Positions 1 through 7,131 of a DNA stretch of 8,184 bases are shown piece by piece (positions within the stretch are counted from its first letter, which is position 1; every line of letters begins with the position of its first letter). A model generated the notes under the pieces. It was not told the DNA's origin. It searched no databases and saw only the letters and a program-made list of their open reading frames with translations. A program made the translations under genes and the position numbers. The DNA is from Acidobacteriota bacterium (GTDB lineage: Bacteria; Acidobacteriota; Terriglobia; Terriglobales; Acidobacteriaceae): the NCBI GenBank assembly GCA_021778875.1, contig JAJYBT010000071.1:1-8184 (forward strand), read 5' to 3'.

Positions 1-1793
1 TCATCCAGCACAACTGGCACTGGCGCGACGTTCTCACGCACGTTCGCGGCACGCACACGCTGAAGTTCGGTTACGAAGGCTGGTACGGAGACGACGTTGA
101 ACCGTTCCAGGGGCCGTGGTCGCAGCAGAAGTTCGCCTTTGACAACCTGCTGAAGCTGGCACAGGATGCCCCCACGAATGAGAACGGCATCATGTACAAC
201 CCCGGCACCGGCAAACAGCAGCTCTGGGACTGGGATGCTGCGGCTCGCACCTTCGGTCTGTTTGTTGAAGACACATGGAAGGCGCGCAGCAATCTGACGT
301 TGACGCTCGGGCTGCGCTACGACGACAGCGGGAATCCGTGGTCAAAGAGCGCATCGACTGTGTTCGGCAACTTCTATTACGGGACCGGCACGACGATCAA
401 TGAACAGATTGCCAGCGGCTATGCGAAGGCAACGCACAACGCGCTTTTGCACTCGGTGAACAACCTGTTCAGCCCGCGCGTAGGCTTTGCGTGGGATCCG
501 ACGGGCAAGGGCAACTGGGCGGTACGCGGCGGCTTTGGCATCTTCAACAACTGGCTGACGTCGGCGAACGTGCAGGAAGAGTTCCGCGGAAGCCCGCCGG
601 GACTGGTGCTTCCGGTCTTCTTTGCGGGCTCGTCCACGCCGCCGATTTTTGGACTTGGCGACAGTTCGAAGCCTCCGTTCGGGTTTACCTTCCCGACGTT
701 TAACGGAGGGTTGAATTCACAAGGCGGCGTGGTGGGCGCCAATTTCTCCATCGGCGGCATCAATCCACTGCTCAAGTCGCCCAAGGCGAATATCTGGTCG
801 GTCAGCGTGCAGCGGCAATTGAGTCGTATGTTCGCTGCAACGGTGGGCTACAGCGGTTCGCACTCCTACGACATTGTCGGCAATGGCAACTCGATTGGCA
901 ATGTGTCGTACGGCGTCGACATCAACGTGCTCCCCAACGATCTCATCATCCACGAAAGCATTGCGCCGACGCGGTTGAATCCAAGCTTCGGTTCCATCAG
1001 CTACGCGGACAACAATCGTTATGCCAACTACAACGGCGTGTTCGTTGCGATCCGGGGCCGCTTCTCACGCGGCGGATTTGTGGAAGCCTCGTACACCCGG
1101 TCCAGTTCGAAGGATAACGGGTTGGCATATCCGACTCCGGACAACCTGGGTCAGTACTACGCACCGTCGGTTTTCGATGTGCCCAATCGCATCTCCCTCA
1201 GCTTTAACTACACGCTGAAGGGCCTGAATGACGGCAAGGGAGCGATCGGACACGTGACCGGCGGGTGGGGAATCAGCGGAACCACGGTCTACCAGTCGGG
1301 CTATCCGCTCACAGCGGCCAACTACAACAGTTACATTCCGGTGTGCCAGGACACGTCCGCAGGCGCTCCGCCATGTCCCTCGTTTGCCAATCCGGCGGTT
1401 GGGTATGCGCCTCTGAGCGGCGACTACAACGCGGACGGCAACAACCTCGATTATCCGGATGCGACTTCGTATCACCAGTCCACCAACAACAAGGACTGGC
1501 TGACGGGTGCGATTCCGAAATCGAACTTTGCAGTCCCCAATTTCGGAAGCGAAGGCAACGAAAAGCCAATGAGGTTCCGCGGCCCGAATTTCATTGAGAC
1601 GAGCACCAACTTCTACAAAGACATGGCCCTCACGGAGCGCCTCAACTTCCAGTTGCGCTTTGAGTTCTTCAACCTCTTCAACCGTGCGAACTTCGCGAAC
1701 GTGGACACGAATATTCCCGACGGAAGCTTCGGTCTGGCAACGGGCTCGCACGAGCCGAGGTTCTGGCAGGTGGGCGGAAGGCTCTCTTTCTAG
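1..1793 (+). CDS. TonB-dependent receptor (Oar-like), C-terminal beta-barrel part; 5' end outside window
   Basis: Outer-membrane receptor that would import a ligand, probably a glycan or other large nutrient, using TonB energy. The reading frame is open from base 3, well before the first in-frame ATG at 192, so this is a partial gene of 596 visible codons and the ATG is internal. The signal peptide, the N-terminal carboxypeptidase-regulatory-like domain usual in acidobacterial members, and the plug are all off the left edge. Visible are a barrel start resembling the acidobacterial 'R..HTLKFGYE' segment (about 46-82), alternating aromatic strands such as 'LTLGLRYD', the late motif 'FEFFNLFNRANF' (about 1659-1694), and a C-terminal strand ending in 'GGRLSF'. 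The terminal Phe is the usual BAM recognition residue. Acidobacterial relatives are commonly about 1100-1200 residues, so roughly half is present. The substrate cannot be read from the sequence. The gene is closed by an intrinsic terminator 33 bases after the stop codon. The family call is firm; 'Oar-like' is inferred from overall style. Confidence 0.93.
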   Translation, partial: IQHNWHWRDVLTHVRGTHTLKFGYEGWYGDDVEPFQGPWSQQKFAFDNLLKLAQDAPTNENGIMYNPGTGKQQLWDWDAAARTFGLFVEDTWKARSNLTLTLGLRYDDSGNPWSKSASTVFGNFYYGTGTTINEQIASGYAKATHNALLHSVNNLFSPRVGFAWDPTGKGNWAVRGGFGIFNNWLTSANVQEEFRGSPPGLVLPVFFAGSSTPPIFGLGDSSKPPFGFTFPTFNGGLNSQGGVVGANFSIGGINPLLKSPKANIWSVSVQRQLSRMFAATVGYSGSHSYDIVGNGNSIGNVSYGVDINVLPNDLIIHESIAPTRLNPSFGSISYADNNRYANYNGVFVAIRGRFSRGGFVEASYTRSSSKDNGLAYPTPDNLGQYYAPSVFDVPNRISLSFNYTLKGLNDGKGAIGHVTGGWGISGTTVYQSGYPLTAANYNSYIPVCQDTSAGAPPCPSFANPAVGYAPLSGDYNADGNNLDYPDATSYHQSTNNKDWLTGAIPKSNFAVPNFGSEGNEKPMRFRGPNFIETSTNFYKDMALTERLNFQLRFEFFNLFNRANFANVDTNIPDGSFGLATGSHEPRFWQVGGRLSF

Positions 1794-1825
1794 GCCAACG
1801 TACTACAAACGAAACCTCAAAACCA

Positions 1826-1869
1826 TGCGGCCGGCGTGCAAGGAATATGCGCCGGCCGCAGTTGTTTTT
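1826..1869 (+). terminator. Rho-independent terminator after the TonB-dependent receptor gene
   Basis: An 11-bp perfect GC-rich inverted repeat (TGCGGCCGGCG at 1826-1836 against its complement at 1850-1860) encloses a 13-base loop and is followed by a T-rich run, GTTGTTTTTA. It begins 33 bases after the receptor stop codon and lies 130 bases before the TPR gene, so it should separate the two transcripts. Confidence 0.85.
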
Positions 1870-1999
1870 ATTGCGTGCAGTTTGATGGCTGTCAGATCGT
1901 CTCGCGCCATTGCTTCAAGCTAAGATGGACCTACTGAATCCTGCTGCTTGCAGAGCGGGTTCGCGATGATGATCCAACTGCGCAGGAGAGCGGTTCGCA

Positions 2000-3472
2000 A
2001 TGCACTTTTTCAGAAAACTGGTTTGCATTGTCGCTCTGGCAATCCTGGCTTTGAGCCTGAACGCGCAGACCGCCGCAAACCAGGCGGAACCGATTGTCAC
2101 CGCGCTGGGCCAGCAAGACTATGATCATGCGCTTGCGCTGCTTGGGCCTGCGCTCAAGCAAGCGCCGGGCAATGCCGGACTATGGACCATGCAGGGAGCG
2201 GCTCTTGCAGGGAAGGGCAGGAAGACGGAGGCTTTTGCGGCCTTTCGCCGTGCCATCCAGCTTGCGCCCGACGACATTCCCGCGCTGCAGGGCGCTGCGC
2301 AAATCGCCTACGATGCGGGTGACCCCGCCGGGATTCCTGTCCTGGAGCAACTGCTCAAGCTTCGACCCAATGATGTGACAAGCCACGGGATGCTCGCGGT
2401 GCTCCAGTATCAGCAGGGCAGGTGCGCAGACGCCGTTGTTCATTTTGAAAAGGCTTCCGCGCTCTTCGCCACGCGCGCTCCCGGGCTGGACGCGTATGGG
2501 ACATGCCTTGTGCGGCTCAAGCAACTTGACAAAGCTGCGGAGGTGTTCGCGCAGTCGCTCGCCCTGCAACCGGATGCGCCGCGGGCGCGGCTGGTGACCG
2601 CGTCGGTGCAACTGATGGCGCATCGGCCCGAGCAGGTTCTTGCGACCCTGGAACCGCTGCTGGGCCAGCAACCTGACGTCTCCGCATTGGAGCTTGCATC
2701 GGCCGCATATGAGAGCATGCACGACACAGACAAGGCTGTGGCCGCCTTGCGCCAGGCAATCCTGCTGGACCCGCACAATGTGAATCTCTATGTCGATTTT
2801 GCCGTGCTCTCGTCGACCCACCAGTCCTTTCAAGTAGGCATCGACGCAGTGAATGACGGCATCCATCTGCTGCCGAATGCCGCGGCACTCTACTTTGCGC
2901 GCGGCGTTCTTTATGTGCAGACCGCGCAGTACGACAGGGCCCAGGCCGATTTCGACAAGGCCTACGAGCTTGATCCGAATCAGTCATTGAGCGTGGCGGC
3001 GCTGGGCCTCGCCACCGTGCAGCAGAACGATCTGAAACGAGCGCTGGCAGACGTACGGGAAAAGCTTGCGCGTCGCCCCAGGGATCCGATCCTTCTCTAT
3101 CTCCAGGCCGATATCTTGACGCAGCAGGGCGTAGAGCCTGGTTCGCAAGACTTTGAAACTGCCATGCGATCGGCGAAGGAGGCGGTTGCTTTGCGGCCTT
3201 CACTTGAGCCCGCCCATGGCGTACTGGCAAAGCTTTATCTGCAGGCGGGTCAGTTCGTCGAGGCTGCCGCGCAATGCCGCAAGGCTCTGGGGCTTGATCC
3301 GAAGGATCAGACGGCTGTCTATCACCTCATTCAGGCCCTGCGGAAGACCGACAAGAAGGACGAGATTCCGGCGCTCTTGAAGCGCCTGGCGCAACTGCGC
3401 GAGGACGCAACCAAGGAAGAGCGCGAGCAATATCGCTACAAGCTCGTCGAGAGCGACTCCGCTGCAAAATAG
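2000..3472 (+). CDS. Exported tetratricopeptide-repeat (TPR) protein
   Basis: A 490-residue TPR superhelix protein, probably a protein-protein interaction scaffold in the periplasm or at the envelope; no catalytic domain is visible. Residues 1-22 form a Sec signal peptide: basic MHFFRK, a hydrophobic core 'LVCIVALAILALSL', then a likely signal peptidase I cut after LNA22. The hydrophobic core contains a Cys but not a convincing lipobox. The rest is about ten to twelve degenerate TPR units. The clearest cover residues 61-94, 163-193, 227-259, 295-327 and 403-435, each ending in the usual 'A..L.P.' pattern, for example 'KAYELDPNQ' and 'KALGLDPKD'. Residues 465-485 are a charged helical tail. 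The ATG at 2000 is chosen because AGGAGAG at 1984-1990 lies about 9 bases upstream and because it gives a complete signal peptide. The gene stands between two terminators and is probably monocistronic. Its partner is unknown; proximity to the receptor suggests an envelope or nutrient-uptake role, but that is only inference. Confidence 0.9.
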   Translation: MHFFRKLVCIVALAILALSLNAQTAANQAEPIVTALGQQDYDHALALLGPALKQAPGNAGLWTMQGAALAGKGRKTEAFAAFRRAIQLAPDDIPALQGAAQIAYDAGDPAGIPVLEQLLKLRPNDVTSHGMLAVLQYQQGRCADAVVHFEKASALFATRAPGLDAYGTCLVRLKQLDKAAEVFAQSLALQPDAPRARLVTASVQLMAHRPEQVLATLEPLLGQQPDVSALELASAAYESMHDTDKAVAALRQAILLDPHNVNLYVDFAVLSSTHQSFQVGIDAVNDGIHLLPNAAALYFARGVLYVQTAQYDRAQADFDKAYELDPNQSLSVAALGLATVQQNDLKRALADVREKLARRPRDPILLYLQADILTQQGVEPGSQDFETAMRSAKEAVALRPSLEPAHGVLAKLYLQAGQFVEAAAQCRKALGLDPKDQTAVYHLIQALRKTDKKDEIPALLKRLAQLREDATKEEREQYRYKLVESDSAAK

Positions 3473-3499
3473 AAGGGGCAGCACGGCGGCTGCCCCTTC
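3472..3499. terminator. Bidirectional intrinsic terminator between convergent TPR and GH127-like genes
   Basis: An 11-bp perfect stem (GAAGGGGCAGC at 3472-3482 against its complement at 3489-3499) with a 6-base loop begins on the last base of the TPR stop codon. Reading rightward it is followed by GTTGTCTTG, a weak T tract. Reading leftward, for the glycosidase transcript, it is followed by TATTTTGC, a better one. It lies 31 bases beyond the glycosidase stop codon. One hairpin therefore probably serves both converging genes. Confidence 0.75.
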
Positions 3500-3530
3500 G
3501 TTGTCTTGCGCCTTTGAATCAGGCGCGCAG

Positions 3531-6392
3531 TTAAATCCAGACCTTTGACACGGTCAAACTCCTGGATGCGGGCGTGCTTTCGGGCACGTATTCATCGGAC
3601 GGATATTCGTGTGGCGGTCCTACGCGATTCATGCGCGCGAAGTTGGGAATCGCCAGCATCGGCGTCCCGTCCTGCCATTTGCCAGCGATCACCATGACGC
3701 CATCCAGCAGCTCGGGATGCCACTCGGTTTTGAGTGGCGCATCACTGAGCTTCCGGCTGATGTTCTGGTTGTCTTTGGATTCGGCGTTGTAGACGAGCGG
3801 GCCATATTGCAGCGCAACCATGCCGAGGTCCGCCTTGACGCGGCTGTCTGCAACCACGCGCTGCGGTTCCATCGGCAGGTCGAGTTCGATGCGGTCGCCT
3901 GGCTTCCACTCGCGTGTCACGACGGCGTAGCCCTTGCGCATCTCGGGTGTCTGCTCCTGGCCGTTGACGGCGAACCGCTTCACGCCGCGGACCTGCGGCG
4001 AGTCCTTGTAGAGCTTGCTCGTGCTGCGGTTGGGGATGCGGACGTAGACCGAAAATGTCCTGGCCTGCTCAGGATTCACGGTAATTGCAACGGAGCCGCG
4101 CCAGGGATAGTTCGTTTTCTGTATGACCTCGACGTTTGTGCCTGCGACCTGGCCAACATGGATGCGGCTGCCGACGAACATGTTGACGTAGAGCGCATCT
4201 TTGCTCTTCACGTAAGACCAGGTGGGAATCATGAGCAAGGTGCGCGCAACGTTGCCTACGCAACAGGGGCACGTGTGCCACTTTGCGCGCTCGGTGTTTA
4301 CAAGCGGATTGGTGTAGCAATAGCTTTTTCCATCGAGCGCAAGGCCACCGAGCAGAGCGTTGTACATCGTTTGCTCGTAGAGGTCAGCATACTTTGCGTC
4401 GTGATAGGCGAGGTTGAGTTTGTATTGGAAGAAGACCAGGCCGCAGCTCGAACAGGTCTCGCAGTACGCATTGTTGCGCAGCGAATAGTTTGGTCCGAAT
4501 CCCTCGGATGTTTCGCCGCTTCCGATGCCGCCTGTGAGGTAGTACTTCTTGTTGACCATGTTGTCCCAGAGCGAAATCACGGCACTCTGATAGTCGCGGT
4601 CCTGGGTCTCGGCTGCGATATCCGCCATGCCTGAGTAGAAGTAGGTGGCGCGCACGGCGTGGCCCACGGCCTCGTACTGCTGGCCGGGCGGCAGGTGGCT
4701 CTGGTCATACTCATTTCCGCCCCGGCGCGAATCGAGAAGGAACTTCGCCAGTGCGATGTAGGCGTCTCCGCGGTGGTTGCCTTCCTGGTCGTTGACGAAG
4801 CGGCCGAAGCGCACGAGCGCCTGTTCCATCTCCTGATGCCCGTCAAACCACTCTTTTTTGCCTGGTCCAATGTTCGCAACCCAGCAGTCGGCCAGCTTCT
4901 TTGCGCCGTTGTACAGGCGCAGATCTTTGCCCTCGGTGAGCGTGTAGTGGTTGATTGCGGATTCGATGAAGTAGCCGGATACGTAGCCCTCATGATTGCC
5001 GCGATGATCAGGCGACCAGCGCTCGGGCCACTCCTTACGGTCCGCGAGGATGTAGGCAGTCTGCAGATAACCATCCGGCATCTGCGCCGCAAGGATGATG
5101 GGAATCCAACGCTCCAGGGTTGCGTGCATGAGCTTCTGCGCCTCGATGATCTCCTGATCGCCCTGGGGATCGACCATGAGCGCGATCGACATTGACTCGA
5201 CGGTCTGGTGCACCCATGCGTTGGAGAAGACATATCCCTTGTGCCGGCCGTGGGGCTCGCCACGGTTTGCCTTGCCGGCTTCAATAAAGTTGTCGATGCC
5301 TCCGTCTCCGCGCATGGGTGCGATGTCTGTTCGTTCGCACATTGCGATGCAATGAGGAATCCAGTTGACGATGAGGGCCTTTGCGCGCTGATTCCATAGC
5401 GGGCTGTCAATGGAATATCTGCGGGTATAGACCACGTCAAGACGATCGGCGGGGGGCGCCGGTTCGACGTGCACGTTGATCGCAGGCGGCGCGCCCTTGC
5501 CCCCTGAAGCTTCAAGCGCGAGGACATAGTCACCCGGCTCCGAGAAGGTCGCAGTTGTTACCGGCAAATCTGCAGCCGCGAATGCTACAACGCCGGGTCC
5601 TGCGGTCTTGACCCAGCGAGCCTTGTTCCGCTTCGAATCTTCGAGCCAAGTTGCCCTTCCGGACAGATAGGTCTTTCCGTCACTGACTACGGAGCGGTCC
5701 ACGCCAGCGTCAACGACGGGAGGGAGCGCAGGCGCAGAGCCGTAATTAAAGACCTTCCATTCAAGGATGCCGGCAGGGTGGCCATGCTGGGGAATCACCT
5801 CGAGGCGCAATTTGCTGGTTCGCACGGGCTCGAAACTTGTGGCATTGAAGGTGTCCGGGGCCAGGCCCAGACCCTGCGGCTTCGAGACGGGCACGTAGTC
5901 GGTTCCATTCCAGTAAAGAATCCGGTAACTCTGAGGGGGCTGAATCCCCGGGCCTCCGCTGCCCGGCAGCGCCGCCGGACGGGGACGATCGACGGCCCAG
6001 TAAATCTCAACCTTGTCGACGAGAACCGGTTCGCTCCACTCGTACTGCACCCAGGTTGCTTTTTCCCCGGCTGCGCGCTCCGCCCACAGGGCGTAGATGG
6101 ATTGCGTGCGGTCGAATGAATTTGCAGGAGTGAACCCGTCATTCAAGGCAGAGATCTTGTTTTCGCTCACGATCCTCTGGCTTGCAGGAATCGCGACGCG
6201 CGCAACATTGAGAACACCGTCAGGGGCCTGCGCAAAGGCTCTGCTGGTGGACAGCGCAGTGAGAACAGCGGCGCCTCCCAGACCAGCGAGAAACTCGCGA
6301 CGGTTGGGCTCGGACTGGGGCTCTTGTTCCGGCAAAGGCGTGGGGAGATTTTCGATAGAATCTGAGGACTGTTTGCGATGCATGGGTGACAC
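3531..6392 (-). CDS. Tat-exported GH127-type (DUF1680) glycoside hydrolase with N-terminal discoidin-like and PKD-like domains; probable beta-L-arabinofuranosidase
   Basis: Probably releases beta-L-arabinofuranosyl or a related sugar from plant-type glycans, in the periplasm or outside the cell. Residues 30-54 are a twin-arginine signal ('NRREFLAGLGG', likely cut after AFA54). About 70-218 resemble an F5/8 type C (discoidin, CBM32-like) fold, and 224-311 a PKD/Ig-like linker domain. About 318-880 is the DUF1680/GH127 catalytic region, with 'GGIGSGETSEGF' (E630 the likely acid/base), 'ETC' (E645 and C647) and 'CPCC' (C708, C710, C711). In the characterised GH127 enzyme HypBA1 the corresponding Glu, Cys and Cys-Cys residues bind zinc, and one Cys of the pair is the nucleophile; the assignment here is by motif. 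Typical GH127 proteins have about 650 residues, so the N-terminal extension explains the 953. The start is ambiguous: GTG at 6392 has AGGAG 5 bases upstream, while ATG at 6383 has GGAG 8 bases upstream; they differ by three residues. The related GH146 family and other GH127 specificities cannot be excluded, so the substrate is uncertain. Confidence 0.9.
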   Translation of the reverse strand: MSPMHRKQSSDSIENLPTPLPEQEPQSEPNRREFLAGLGGAAVLTALSTSRAFAQAPDGVLNVARVAIPASQRIVSENKISALNDGFTPANSFDRTQSIYALWAERAAGEKATWVQYEWSEPVLVDKVEIYWAVDRPRPAALPGSGGPGIQPPQSYRILYWNGTDYVPVSKPQGLGLAPDTFNATSFEPVRTSKLRLEVIPQHGHPAGILEWKVFNYGSAPALPPVVDAGVDRSVVSDGKTYLSGRATWLEDSKRNKARWVKTAGPGVVAFAAADLPVTTATFSEPGDYVLALEASGGKGAPPAINVHVEPAPPADRLDVVYTRRYSIDSPLWNQRAKALIVNWIPHCIAMCERTDIAPMRGDGGIDNFIEAGKANRGEPHGRHKGYVFSNAWVHQTVESMSIALMVDPQGDQEIIEAQKLMHATLERWIPIILAAQMPDGYLQTAYILADRKEWPERWSPDHRGNHEGYVSGYFIESAINHYTLTEGKDLRLYNGAKKLADCWVANIGPGKKEWFDGHQEMEQALVRFGRFVNDQEGNHRGDAYIALAKFLLDSRRGGNEYDQSHLPPGQQYEAVGHAVRATYFYSGMADIAAETQDRDYQSAVISLWDNMVNKKYYLTGGIGSGETSEGFGPNYSLRNNAYCETCSSCGLVFFQYKLNLAYHDAKYADLYEQTMYNALLGGLALDGKSYCYTNPLVNTERAKWHTCPCCVGNVARTLLMIPTWSYVKSKDALYVNMFVGSRIHVGQVAGTNVEVIQKTNYPWRGSVAITVNPEQARTFSVYVRIPNRSTSKLYKDSPQVRGVKRFAVNGQEQTPEMRKGYAVVTREWKPGDRIELDLPMEPQRVVADSRVKADLGMVALQYGPLVYNAESKDNQNISRKLSDAPLKTEWHPELLDGVMVIAGKWQDGTPMLAIPNFARMNRVGPPHEYPSDEYVPESTPASRSLTVSKVWI

Positions 6393-6425
6393 TCCAGCTC
6401 CTGAGAATCCATGCGGGGCCGTCTC

Positions 6426-6461
6426 AGAATAGGCGCCTGCAATGGGCAGAAAACGTTTGCT
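6426..6461 (-). promoter_or_regulatory. LacI/GalR-type operator overlapping a possible promoter of the GH127-like gene
   Basis: The sequence AGAAAACGTTTGCT at 6448-6461 is a 14-bp near-perfect palindrome (six of seven base pairs symmetric) with a central CpG. This is the standard form of LacI/GalR-family operators such as catabolite-responsive sites. On the minus strand a possible -10 box, TATTCT, occupies 6431-6426, about 34 bases before the start codon. The position 17 bases further upstream, where a -35 box would lie, falls inside the palindrome, and its match to TTGACA is poor. The arrangement fits repression by a sugar-responsive regulator. No lacI-like gene is in the window. The palindrome is seen directly; the promoter and regulator are inferred. 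Confidence 0.5.
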
Positions 6462-6497
6462 AGTTGAGAAGCGTAAACCTCTCGATAACGGTTGTAA

Positions 6498-6528
6498 AGG
6501 GACTGGATGGGGTCAGATCCGGGTCCCT
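6498..6528. repeat. Imperfect hairpin, REP-like or weak terminator of the cupin gene
   Basis: The outer arms AGGGAC (6498-6503) and GTCCCT (6523-6528) and the inner arms GGAT (6505-6508) and ATCC (6517-6520) can form a 10-bp stem with an asymmetric bulge and an 8-base loop, GGGGTCAG. It lies 41 bases beyond the cupin stop codon. On the minus strand only a short T run (CCCTTTAC) follows, so it would be a weak terminator. The bulged form and the GGGGTCAGATCC core resemble repetitive extragenic palindromes found in many genomes, but only one copy is in the window. Confidence 0.3.
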
Positions 6529-6568
6529 GCTCCAAGTTCTTGCGAGGGTTCTGTTTCGCCCGGACCGT

Positions 6569-7063
6569 TCAGCGGGTTTCCTGAACCTTCACGACAAAGT
6601 AAGTGATGGTGCCGCCTTCGGGCAGGACCATCTGATGCGGCACGCCTGCGGGAATATGCACCACATCGCCCGGCTTCAGCTCCTGCGTCGAGCCGCCCTT
6701 GACCGCGGAGCCGCCGATCTCGCCCGGCGCGCTCGTTTTCTGGTCGACGATTTCGCCTCCGGTCAGCAGGGTTGAATGGCCGTCGAGGATGTAGAAGAGG
6801 TCTGCAAAGTTCTGGTGCTGTTCCGCGCCGCCGGTGCGGTTGCGGAAAGCGAGCATGGTGTAGTGGTTGGGATACTTCTCCAGCGTTTCGCTGGCTACGC
6901 CGTTGCCCTGTGCCGCCACCTGGTGCAGATGCTGCGCGCGCTCCATGAGCTGCGCGGTTGACCAATGGTCGGACTTCGCGCCTTGCGGACTTGCCGCCAT
7001 GCTGAACAGGAGCCACGCCAAAGGGACGATTGCTTTGGGAAGCTTGAACATGATGCGGATCAT
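6569..7063 (-). CDS. Small exported cupin-domain protein
   Basis: A 164-residue single-domain cupin of unknown substrate. An N-terminal signal peptide is visible: MIRIMFKLPK, then the hydrophobic 'AIVPLAWLLFSMAA', with a probable cut near residue 24. The conserved beta-barrel begins around residue 68. Cupin motif 1 is 'EQHQNFADLFYILDG' (81-95) and motif 2 is 'PGDVVHIPAGVPHQ' (131-144). H83 and H143 are good metal ligands. The second His of the usual HxH is replaced by Asn85, and the usual Glu position appears to be Asp88, so metal binding may be altered. The ATG at 7063 has no clear Shine-Dalgarno sequence; an in-frame ATG at 7051 (Met5) is an alternative that also keeps the signal peptide. 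It follows the uracil-DNA glycosylase gene on the same strand with a 68-base gap and could be co-transcribed with it. The cupin assignment is firm; the function is unknown. Confidence 0.85.
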   Translation of the reverse strand: MIRIMFKLPKAIVPLAWLLFSMAASPQGAKSDHWSTAQLMERAQHLHQVAAQGNGVASETLEKYPNHYTMLAFRNRTGGAEQHQNFADLFYILDGHSTLLTGGEIVDQKTSAPGEIGGSAVKGGSTQELKPGDVVHIPAGVPHQMVLPEGGTITYFVVKVQETR

Positions 7064-7131
7064 CGTAGATCAGCGATGGGTTGCGGGTCTACGCCAAAGT
7101 GGGGCGGCATTGGCAGGGTGGATGGAAGCCA

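Noticed and set aside
192..194. ATG at 192 as the start of a complete 533-residue receptor
   Set aside because: The frame stays open to the left edge with barrel-like sequence before it, and a receptor beginning here would lack signal peptide and plug; it is an internal Met.
1065..1751. Minus-strand open frame of 228 codons opposite the receptor gene
   Set aside because: Val/Arg-rich shadow opposite a well-supported beta-barrel sequence.
3609..4634. Open frame of 341 codons on the + strand within the GH127-like gene
   Set aside because: Antisense to the catalytic domain with its conserved motifs; no signal, domain or ribosome site of its own is convincing.
4577..5533. Minus-strand open frame of 318 codons in another frame of the GH127-like gene
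   Set aside because: Ser/Arg/Thr-rich composition typical of an out-of-frame translation of a GC-rich gene.
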